A program made the position numbers and the translations under genes. From positions 1 through 6,943 of the forward strand of contig DGDY01000148.1 of NCBI GenBank assembly GCA_002385675.1: DNA of 6,943 nt. The letters are read 5' to 3'. The notes beneath the pieces are model-generated. The model ran no database searches. It was given only the letters and a program-made list of their open reading frames with translations, and was not told the origin of the DNA. The first letter of the stretch is position 1. Every line of letters begins with the position of its first letter. The DNA comes from Anaerolineales bacterium UBA3940. GTDB taxonomy: Bacteria; Chloroflexota; Anaerolineae; Aggregatilineales; UBA3940. This document shows, one piece after another, positions 1-5,773 of this stretch.

Positions 1-414
1 GACCGCGTCCTGTACTCGTCGCTGTACTACCCGGGCGACTATGGTCTGATTCCGCGGACGTTCTACGACGACGGCGACCCGCTTGACATCCTGGTGATGA
101 TCAACGAGCCGACGTTCCCCGGTGCGGTGATCGAGACGCGGCCCATCGGGCTGTTCCGGATGCTGGACCGCGGCGCGCCGGACGACAAGATCCTGGCTGT
201 GCCGCACAAAGACCCGCTCTACCGGGATTTTCACGACCTGAAGGACGTGGCGAAGCACTTTCTGGACGAAGTTGCGCACTTCTTCTCGGTTTATAAGGAC
301 CTTGAAGGTGCGCGGGTTGAGGTTATTGGCTGGGAAGGCGCGGAGGCGGCCAAGGAGCGCATCCGGCATGCCATCACGCTGTACCAGTCAACTTTCCAAC
401 CCCCGAAGCTGTAG
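1..414 (+). CDS. ppa: Inorganic pyrophosphatase, family I (5'-truncated by window edge)
   Basis: Soluble cytoplasmic enzyme that hydrolyses pyrophosphate to two phosphates, pulling biosynthetic reactions forward. The reading frame is open from base 1, so the start lies outside the window; 137 residues are visible. Early in them comes YPGDYGLIPRT, followed by DDGDPLDILV, which matches the family I signature D-x-D-P-x-D whose aspartates bind the catalytic metal ions. Further on are the conserved KDPLY segment and the HFFSVYKDLEG segment near the C-terminus. Family members are about 170-185 residues long, so roughly 35-45 N-terminal residues are missing. The stop is TAG at 412-414. The next gene starts 58 bp downstream on the same strand with no convincing terminator between, so read-through transcription is possible. 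The identification is firm; only the N-terminus is unseen. Confidence 0.95.
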   Translation, partial: DRVLYSSLYYPGDYGLIPRTFYDDGDPLDILVMINEPTFPGAVIETRPIGLFRMLDRGAPDDKILAVPHKDPLYRDFHDLKDVAKHFLDEVAHFFSVYKDLEGARVEVIGWEGAEAAKERIRHAITLYQSTFQPPKL

Positions 415-472
415 CCTCGCCGGCGGCTTTGCCGGACTGCGGTGCATCGCGCCGCCCCCATTTGGATAGAAG

Positions 473-1645
473 ATGGACAACCAGAGCGACACCGCCCAAG
501 ACCTGCACATCCTTGCTATTGCAGAGACCGCCGAGGCGGCACGAGAACTGGCGGCGCGGCTGCAAGCCCTCACGGGCTGCGCGGTCAGCGCCGCCGATGC
601 GCTCTCGCCGCTCCAGCCGTGCGACGCCATCGTCGTGGACGTGTCCCAACTGCGGCTTGCGCCCTTCTCCGGTTTGCAGGCGCAGCGCAGGCAGGGCAAC
701 ACCGCCCCGGCGATCCTGTGCGCGCCGCGCCTGACCGGGGAGATGGCCGCCGAAGTGTTCGACCTGGACGTGCGGCGGTTCATCCGCAAGCCGGTGACTG
801 ACGAGGAACTGCGTACAGAGCTGGAGCCATTCCTGCAGGGCATCCGGCACGAGCGGGAGCGAGCTGCCCGCGAGCGCGGGCTGGAGGCTGCGCAGAAGGC
901 GCTCCAGCGGCGCGTTGAGCAGCTTGAAGCGCTGACCCGCATCGGGCGGGCCATTGCAGGCTCGCCGGATGAGAGCACGGCGCTGGCGCGGACCGTCGAG
1001 GCGGCGACGTACCTGCTGCGTGCGGATGAGAGCCTGCTCTACCTGTACCCCGGAGAGGGCCGGGGGCTGGAGTTGAAGGCGTGGCACGGCATCGCCGAGG
1101 AGGACATCGGCGTGCTGTGGCACCCGTCCGAGGACTCGATCATGGCGGAGGTGCTGGAGACCGGGACTCCGGTGCTGCGGCAGGACTCGGGCGTAGACTC
1201 CAAAGTCACAACCGGGCTGTTTGTGCAGGCGGCGCTCGCCGCTCCGCTCGTCGTCCATCGCGGCGTAGCGGGTGTCCTGCTCGTTCAGCGCCGGGAGGGG
1301 CGGCTGTTCGACGGCGCGGACATCGCCGCAGTGCTCAGCCTGGCGAGCTATACCGGCATCACGCTGGAGCGCCTGCGAGAGAGGGCCGAGCTTGAAGCCC
1401 GGGTAGAGGAAGCGCTCGCCGCCTCGCGCCTGGTGTGTGCGCATGTCGATACACTCGCCGGACCTATCGGCGGCGTTGAGTCGAACGTGCTGGCCCTGCT
1501 GGACGGTGAGTTCGGCCCGCTTGACGAGGCCCAGCAGAACGCGGCACACCGCATCCGCCTTGCCGCCGAGCGTCTGCAGGAGATCAGCCACCTGATCCAG
1601 GATGTGATGACCAAATTCGAGCCGTCCTCCCCGCCCGATGGATAA
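473..1645 (+). CDS. Receiver-like / GAF protein with kinase-type dimerisation helices but no ATPase domain
   Basis: 390-residue predicted cytoplasmic signalling protein. Residues about 10-120 resemble a response-regulator receiver: strand LHILAIAE, a candidate phospho-acceptor D56 in AIVVDVS, and the conserved lysine K106 in FIRKPV. The acidic pair usual after the first strand is weak (only E18), so the domain may be degenerate. Residues about 125-155 are charged and heptad-like, probably a coiled-coil linker. Residues about 155-300 fit a GAF domain, with LTRIGRAIAGSPD at the start, AAPLVVHRGVAGVLLVQRR in the core and a closing ASYTGITLERL helix. Residues about 305-383 resemble the two-helix HisKA dimerisation region (LLDGEFGPLDEAQQNAAHRI, then ERLQEISHLIQDVM), but the H-E-L-R-T-P box is absent and the protein ends where the ATPase domain should begin. 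The ATG at 473 has only a weak purine-rich ribosome site (ggatagaag). The ligand and output are unknown. Confidence 0.85.
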   Translation: MDNQSDTAQDLHILAIAETAEAARELAARLQALTGCAVSAADALSPLQPCDAIVVDVSQLRLAPFSGLQAQRRQGNTAPAILCAPRLTGEMAAEVFDLDVRRFIRKPVTDEELRTELEPFLQGIRHERERAARERGLEAAQKALQRRVEQLEALTRIGRAIAGSPDESTALARTVEAATYLLRADESLLYLYPGEGRGLELKAWHGIAEEDIGVLWHPSEDSIMAEVLETGTPVLRQDSGVDSKVTTGLFVQAALAAPLVVHRGVAGVLLVQRREGRLFDGADIAAVLSLASYTGITLERLRERAELEARVEEALAASRLVCAHVDTLAGPIGGVESNVLALLDGEFGPLDEAQQNAAHRIRLAAERLQEISHLIQDVMTKFEPSSPPDG

Positions 1646-2776
1646 ATGGGCCGCACCCTCTTGTTGAGCAAGCTGATCACCGCCCTGCTCGTAGTCGGGA
1701 CGCTGCTGGCCGGCTGTGGAGCGCCATCTGGCGGGCAGCCTGCCGACTCGGCGCGCCCTGCGTCGGATGATGAGGCGGCAGAACCCCCCGCACCAACGCT
1801 GGAGGAAGCCTACCGCATAACGGAGCCTGACGCGCGCCGCGATGCGGTGCTGGCGGCTGTTGCCGCGTTCCTGCGCGACCCGGCCCAGCGCGGCATGGAC
1901 GATGACGCCCTGTCCGCACGGCTGACGGAGGCGGCCCATGCTTCCGGGACGCTGCACGTGGCGGATGCCGGATGGGTGCGAGTTGTGGAGGACGTGGCGC
2001 TCGTGGCGCTGCCGGATGGGCTGGGCCTCCACCTCATCACGCTGGACGAGGATGCGTACCCGGTCGAGTTGAGCCGGTGGACGGTCGGGTTGAACCGCCT
2101 CACGGTGACGCCGGGGCGGGGCGAGCTTGTCGCCGCGTACACGACGCTCGGTGCGGATGGAGTCGAGCGGGTGCATGTTGCGCTCGCGGTAGAGAGGAAC
2201 GACGACTGGCGGCTGGCGTGGCTCAGCGACGAGGAGCCTGACTGGTGGTTCAACGCGCGGGGTGGGGCGGTAACGGTCGCGCCCGACCTGTCGCGCCTGA
2301 CCGTTGTGGGGGAGGCGGAGCACACCACCGACGTGTTCTACGAGGTGGGCAACGCCCCGCGCCGCACCTTCCGCGTGGAGTGGGTGCGCGAGCTGAGCAG
2401 CTACCGGCTGGCGGCGACGGAGGAGAGCTACCAGAGTCGCCGGGCCTGGCTGTGGGCGCTCGCCGTTCCCTCGCCCTACGCCACGCTCGTGGAGTTCATC
2501 GAGCGGCTGCAGGTCGCGGACCAGAGCGGCGCGGCGCAGCTCGTGGAGTCGGAGAGCGTGCTCGGGGCGGCCTTCTACGGCGGGCTGATGCGGCCCGATC
2601 GGCGCTATCAGGTGGTGCGCTACGAGGGCAGCACCATCATCTTCCGCGACCTGGAGGGGACGTTCACCGCGACCTTCGTGCCGCCATCAGAGCCGGGCGA
2701 GCCCTGGCTGCTGGCCGAACTGTCGCAAGAGCCGACGTCTCCTGATAACCTCTCTTCAGAAGACGGTGAAGAATGA
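1646..2776 (+). CDS. Uncharacterised lipoprotein
   Basis: 376 residues with a classic lipoprotein signal: a short basic start (R3, K9), hydrophobic stretch LITALLVVGTL, and lipobox LAGC with the acylated cysteine at C24. A Ser/Pro/Ala/Asp-rich linker follows to about residue 50. The mature part is then exported and membrane-anchored. Residues 52-100 look helical (EAYRITEPDARRDAVLAAVAAFLRD). Residues about 101-255 read as alternating beta strands with many Trp/Val/Thr. A helix at 278-292 (PYATLVEFIERLQVAD) leads into a final beta-rich part and an acidic tail. I recognise no family or catalytic motif. The ATG directly abuts the TAA of the upstream sensor-like gene and no good ribosome site is visible, so translation is probably coupled to that gene. 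An in-frame TTG at 1661 or 1664 is an alternative start that would still keep the signal. A partnership with the sensor-like protein is suggested by spacing only. Confidence 0.85.
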   Translation: MGRTLLLSKLITALLVVGTLLAGCGAPSGGQPADSARPASDDEAAEPPAPTLEEAYRITEPDARRDAVLAAVAAFLRDPAQRGMDDDALSARLTEAAHASGTLHVADAGWVRVVEDVALVALPDGLGLHLITLDEDAYPVELSRWTVGLNRLTVTPGRGELVAAYTTLGADGVERVHVALAVERNDDWRLAWLSDEEPDWWFNARGGAVTVAPDLSRLTVVGEAEHTTDVFYEVGNAPRRTFRVEWVRELSSYRLAATEESYQSRRAWLWALAVPSPYATLVEFIERLQVADQSGAAQLVESESVLGAAFYGGLMRPDRRYQVVRYEGSTIIFRDLEGTFTATFVPPSEPGEPWLLAELSQEPTSPDNLSSEDGEE

Positions 2777-3563
2777 TTGGCGGGTGGAACCCTTGAAAAC
2801 CGTACAGCGACTCTGCCGGGTGATCGACCTCGGATGTATGGAGTACCACGCTGCGTGGGACGTACAGCGCCGACTCGCCGCCCTGCGTGCCGAGAACCGC
2901 ATTGTCGATACCCTGCTGCTTGTAGAACATCCGCACACGTACACACTGGGCCGCTCCGGCAAGATTGAGCACCTGCTGATGGGCGAGGCGGAGCGCGCCG
3001 AGAAGGGCGTGCAGGTTGTCGAGGTGGACCGGGGCGGAGATATTACCTATCACGGGCCGGGCCAGCTTGTTGCCTACCCGATCCTGTACCTGGGCCGGGC
3101 GGACGCACACGGGCATCTGCCAACCGCCGACTATGTGGGCTACCTGCGGCGGCTGGAGGAGGTGCTCATCCACACGGTTGCCGCGTTTGGTATCGAGGCG
3201 CGGCGCGAGGAGGGCTACACGGGCGTGTGGGTGGACCGCCCCGGCGGGCCGGAGAAGATCGCCGCGATTGGCGTGCGTGTCAGCGCGGGCGGGGTCAGCA
3301 CGCACGGTGTTGCGCTTAACGTTGCGCCGGACCTCGCCTATTTCCGGGGCATCATCCCCTGCGGCATTGCCGATCGCCCGGTCACGTCGATGCAGGCGCT
3401 GCTTGGGAGCGCCCCGCCGATGAGCGACGTGCAGGCGGCGTTTACTGCGGCCTTCGCGGAGGTGTTTGGCTATCGGCTTGCACCGGCGGCGCTTGGTGAC
3501 CTGCTGCCAGATAGCGAAAAGGCCCCGGTTAAGGGGGCCTTTGACTTGTTGGAACAGCCCTGA
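2766..3563 (+). CDS. lipB: Octanoyl-[acyl-carrier protein]:protein N-octanoyltransferase LipB
   Basis: Cytoplasmic transferase that moves octanoate from acyl carrier protein to the lipoyl-domain lysine of 2-oxoacid dehydrogenases and the glycine cleavage H protein, the first step of lipoate assembly before LipA adds sulfur. Family motifs are in order: YHAAWDVQ (27-34), VEHPHTYTLGRSG (53-65), the hallmark RGGDITYHGPGQLVAYPI (89-106), TGVWV (152-156), KIAAIGVRVSAGGVSTHGVALNV (164-186) and IIPCGI (196-201). The catalytic pair is K164 and C199. The start is uncertain. GTG 2766 overlaps the lipoprotein's stop by 11 nt. In-frame GTG 2784, TTG 2793 and GTG 2820 also fit, and none has a strong ribosome site. 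From memory, E. coli LipB has about 44 residues after the cysteine; here there are 66. The extra tail passes through a hairpin (3518-3542). The stop is one base from that of the opposing gene. No lipA is visible in the window. Confidence 0.93.
   Translation: MKNDWRVEPLKTVQRLCRVIDLGCMEYHAAWDVQRRLAALRAENRIVDTLLLVEHPHTYTLGRSGKIEHLLMGEAERAEKGVQVVEVDRGGDITYHGPGQLVAYPILYLGRADAHGHLPTADYVGYLRRLEEVLIHTVAAFGIEARREEGYTGVWVDRPGGPEKIAAIGVRVSAGGVSTHGVALNVAPDLAYFRGIIPCGIADRPVTSMQALLGSAPPMSDVQAAFTAAFAEVFGYRLAPAALGDLLPDSEKAPVKGAFDLLEQP
3518..3542 (-). terminator. Rho-independent-type hairpin at the convergent gene junction
   Basis: Perfect 9-bp inverted repeat, aaaggcccc (3518-3526) and ggggccttt (3534-3542), with a 7-base loop. 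Read on the - strand, the hairpin begins 22 bases past the ferredoxin-NADP+ reductase stop and its distal arm runs into TTTT before cgctat, a short but plausible terminator tail. Read on the + strand it lies inside lipB, before the lipB stop, and is followed by tttgacttgtt, a poor U-run. The orientation towards the reductase gene is therefore preferred, though bidirectional action is possible. This is the only strong stem of this type I found in the window. Confidence 0.65.
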
Positions 3564-3564
3564 C

Positions 3565-4557
3565 TTACAGGCGCATCTCCGAGGAGTGGCCGGGGAACAC
3601 CCGCCCGCCAGTGATGTGGCTGGTGGCGTAGTTCACGGCGATTGCCGCCTGACCGAAGCCGGTGGCGATCAGGTTCAGCGGCTCCACGCCCTCGATCTTG
3701 CAGACGTCACCGGCGGCGTACACGCCGGGGATGTTCGTCTCCTGCCGGGCATTGACGACAATATAGCGCTTGTCGAACTCAAGCCCCCACTGCTTCATCG
3801 TGCCGAGGTCGGCTTTGAAGCCGAGGTTGAGCAGCACGGCATCAACCTCGATGTACATCTCCTCACCGGTGCGGTTGTCGAAGATCGTCGCCCCGGTGAT
3901 GTGATCGTCGCCGTGCACCTCTTTCAGCTCATACCAGAGCTTGACGTCGACGGAGGACTGCATCAGCTCGGTGACGCTGCTGGGGTGCGCGCGGAAGCCG
4001 TCGCGGCGGTGGATGAGCGTCACGGATGAGGCATAGTCCTTCAGGTTGAGCGCCCAGTCCACGGCGGAGTCGCCGCCGCCGACGACGAGCAGCTTCTTGC
4101 GATAGAAGGGGCGCTTCTCCTGCACGAAGTAGTACACGCCGTTTCCCTCGAAGCGGTTTACGCTTTCAATCGGCAGGCGGTTGGGGTGGAACGCACCGAT
4201 ACCGGCGCAGATCACAAGCGTCTTGCTACGGTGTATGCCCCGGTTGGTGACGATCTCAAGCGTGCCATCCTCGCAGCGATTGAGGCCCTCTGCTTTTTCC
4301 TCAAAGACGAAGGTGGGGTTCCACGTCTCGGTCTGCTTTACGAGATTCTCAACGAGGTCTTTTGCCAGCACCTTCGGGTAGCCGGGGACATCGTAGATGT
4401 TCTTCTCCGGGTACAGGACGGCAAGCTGACCGCCGGGCTCTGGCAGGGCCTCGATGATCTTGGTCTTCATCTCGCGCATTCCGGCGTAAAAGGCGGCGAA
4501 CAGCCCGGTAGGGCCGGCGCCAAGTATGGTGATATCGTAGAGCTCATCATCCGGCAT
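3565..4557 (-). CDS. Ferredoxin-NADP+ reductase, thioredoxin-reductase-like (YumC type)
   Basis: 330-residue FAD enzyme that passes electrons between reduced ferredoxin and NADP(H) in the cytoplasm. An FAD-binding Rossmann motif is at residues 10-15 (LGAGPTG, followed by LFAAFYAGMR). PGGQLAVLYPEKNIYDVPGYP (41-61) is typical of this subgroup. A second nucleotide-binding motif, VVGGGDSAVDWAL, precedes HRRDGFRAH, whose arginines suit NADPH phosphate binding. The C-terminal FAD motif is NIPGVYAAGDVCKIEG, followed by NLIATGFGQAAIAVNYA. The CxxC redox pair found in thioredoxin reductase just before the second Rossmann motif is absent, which excludes TrxB and supports the YumC/TrxR-like reductase class by overall similarity to the Bacillus protein. 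The ATG (4557-4555) has GAGAGGA 11 bases upstream. The upstream - strand gene is 109 bp away, so this gene may have its own promoter. No ferredoxin gene is visible nearby. Confidence 0.93.
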   Translation of the reverse strand: MPDDELYDITILGAGPTGLFAAFYAGMREMKTKIIEALPEPGGQLAVLYPEKNIYDVPGYPKVLAKDLVENLVKQTETWNPTFVFEEKAEGLNRCEDGTLEIVTNRGIHRSKTLVICAGIGAFHPNRLPIESVNRFEGNGVYYFVQEKRPFYRKKLLVVGGGDSAVDWALNLKDYASSVTLIHRRDGFRAHPSSVTELMQSSVDVKLWYELKEVHGDDHITGATIFDNRTGEEMYIEVDAVLLNLGFKADLGTMKQWGLEFDKRYIVVNARQETNIPGVYAAGDVCKIEGVEPLNLIATGFGQAAIAVNYATSHITGGRVFPGHSSEMRL

Positions 4558-4560
4558 TGT

Positions 4561-4570
4561 GAAACGTTTC
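4561..4570. promoter_or_regulatory. Perfect 10-bp palindrome upstream of the reductase start (possible operator)
   Basis: The sequence gaaacgtttc is its own reverse complement and lies 4-13 bases before the reductase ATG, overlapping the end of its ribosome-binding site. The central CG and flanking AAA/TTT resemble LacI-family operators. The position is unusual for an operator, and a 10-bp palindrome can occur by chance. No matching regulator is encoded in the window. Confidence 0.2.
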
Positions 4571-4575
4571 CTCTC
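4569..4575 (-). promoter_or_regulatory. Ribosome-binding site of the ferredoxin-NADP+ reductase
   Basis: On the - strand GAGAGGA ends 11 bases before the ATG at 4557. The spacing is slightly long but it is the best purine-rich match in the 109-bp leader and supports that ATG. No clear -35/-10 pair could be picked out in the rest of 4576-4666. Confidence 0.5.
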
Positions 4576-4666
4576 TGCTAAGAAGTGTTCTGTCAGCGGC
4601 TAAACTCCGGCTGCTGGGCCGGATAAATGTGCGCCAGCCGGGAACGGGTATCCCGAGCGAGTACGG

Positions 4667-5722
4667 CTAGAGCACATCTTCAGTCACAAGCTCCACGCCA
4701 AGGGCCTCGAGGACGAAGTGGATGGGGTTGACGACGCTGACGGTGGAGGAACCCGAGAAGAGGAGACCAATGGCCCGGCGTTTATAGTCCATCACCAGCG
4801 AGCCGGAGTCCCCCCGGTCGCTGAGTGCGGTGGTCATGATCTGGTTTGTAAAGCGCGCGACGCGTTGGCCATACTGCACGTCAACCGTCACGCCGATCTG
4901 CAAAATCTGGGCACGGGTCAGCCCGGTGGTACGCCCGCTCTTGATGACCCGCTTCTGAAGCTCCGGCAGCGCCAGGCCGGAGGGCGGCGCTTCCACGTCG
5001 ATGATGGTGGCGTCGAGCGGGACGCCCTCGACCGGGCGGGCGATTGCCGCGTCAACCGTGTTGGTGGGCGGGAGTGGCAGGAATGGCGGCTGGGCGGGCG
5101 CACCGCCATTGCGCGCGCCGCCGAACAGGCGGGAGATGGCCCGCAGCAGGCCCGCCAGCCCGCGCGCCTCCTCCGGCTCATCGGGCAATGTCATCTCGTC
5201 GAGAAAGCGCAGCGGGACGAAGTCAGCCAGGTGCGCGACCTGGTCGAAGAGCGTGCCGCCATCTGACGGGCCAGGCTGGAGGATCGGGTCGCCGATCTGC
5301 GCCTGGTTGAGCCGCGCCATGACGTGGTTGTTGCCGAGCAGGTAGAGCTGCCCTTCCTTGAGCACAAACGCGCCGAGCGTGCCTGCGCTGCCCGCCGGGT
5401 GGCCGATAGACAGGCCGGGCCGGAGCGGACGCTGCCGGATGCGGCGGTTGACATTATGGGCGACGATGCGCCCCGTCTCGACGACATCCGTCGGCACGCC
5501 GTCCACCTCAGGCGGCACGAGGTCCTCGGGCGAGAGCGTGTCGACGGGCTGTTTGCGCGTCACCGAAACGACCACGCTTGGCTCGTCGGTCAGTTCTTGC
5601 CCGGCGATCTTGTAGCCGACCCCAACACCGACCACATTGCGGCGCAACATCATCAGCGGGGCAACCTTGGCGCGGATCTCCAGAACTTTGCGCAGGGTGT
5701 CGGGCAGGTTCGCGTCAAACAA
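4667..5722 (-). CDS. Trypsin-fold serine protease-like protein (Nal1-like), no signal peptide
   Basis: 351 residues. The chymotrypsin-type triad can be read as H133 in LGNNHVMA, D224 in NTVDAAIA and S306 in SDRGDSGSLV; the GDSGS motif is the strongest evidence. KSGRTTGLTRAQI (261-273) is typical of bacterial and plant Nal1-like trypsin-fold proteins. Residues 1-90 form a separate N-terminal domain (NVVGVGVGYKIAG, then SVVVSVTRK and GVPTDVVETG) that may be a pro-domain or a regulatory module. Between H133 and D224 lies a Gly/Ala/Pro-rich insert with an LLRAISRLF helix. No signal peptide or membrane segment is visible, so the protein is predicted to stay in the cytoplasm unless the start is wrong. 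The start is TTG (5722-5720), supported by AGGAG at 5738-5734, 11 bases upstream. The gene is 51 bp after the membrane-protein gene and probably in the same operon. The substrate is unknown and activity is inferred only from the triad. Confidence 0.85.
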   Translation of the reverse strand: MFDANLPDTLRKVLEIRAKVAPLMMLRRNVVGVGVGYKIAGQELTDEPSVVVSVTRKQPVDTLSPEDLVPPEVDGVPTDVVETGRIVAHNVNRRIRQRPLRPGLSIGHPAGSAGTLGAFVLKEGQLYLLGNNHVMARLNQAQIGDPILQPGPSDGGTLFDQVAHLADFVPLRFLDEMTLPDEPEEARGLAGLLRAISRLFGGARNGGAPAQPPFLPLPPTNTVDAAIARPVEGVPLDATIIDVEAPPSGLALPELQKRVIKSGRTTGLTRAQILQIGVTVDVQYGQRVARFTNQIMTTALSDRGDSGSLVMDYKRRAIGLLFSGSSTVSVVNPIHFVLEALGVELVTEDVL

Positions 5723-5733
5723 CGGGGACGAGT

Positions 5734-5738
5734 CTCCT
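5734..5738 (-). promoter_or_regulatory. Ribosome-binding site that fixes the TTG start of the protease-like gene
   Basis: AGGAG on the - strand lies 11 bases before TTG at 5722-5720. There is no ATG or GTG in frame at a better distance, so this site is the main support for the unusual TTG start. Confidence 0.55.
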
Positions 5739-5773
5739 ACTGGGTGAAAGGTGTCCGGGAGCGGGCATCGGCG

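Noticed and set aside
420..435. Small hairpin (ccggc / gccgg) after the pyrophosphatase gene, as a terminator
   Set aside because: The stem is only 5 bp in GC-rich DNA and no T-run follows, so it is not convincing.
388..978. A 196-codon - strand frame opposite the receiver-like domain
   Set aside because: The Ser/Arg/Ala-rich translation is typical of an antisense shadow in GC-rich DNA, and it overlaps the GAF/receiver gene.
374..2323. A 649-codon open frame on the - strand
   Set aside because: It lies opposite two well-supported + strand genes. Its translation is Arg/Gln-rich with no domain. High GC favours long antisense open frames.
2664..3305. A 213-codon - strand frame opposite lipB
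   Set aside because: lipB has all its family motifs on the + strand; the antisense translation has no recognisable motif.
3565..4557. Thioredoxin reductase (trxB) as the identity of the flavoprotein
   Set aside because: The CxxC redox pair before the second Rossmann motif is missing, and the PEKNIYDVPGYP and NLIATGFG segments fit the ferredoxin-NADP+ reductase subgroup.
4639..4655. Hairpin (cggga / tcccg) between the protease-like gene and the reductase, as a terminator
   Set aside because: Short stem with no U-run on the - strand; read-through from the protease-like gene to the reductase remains possible.
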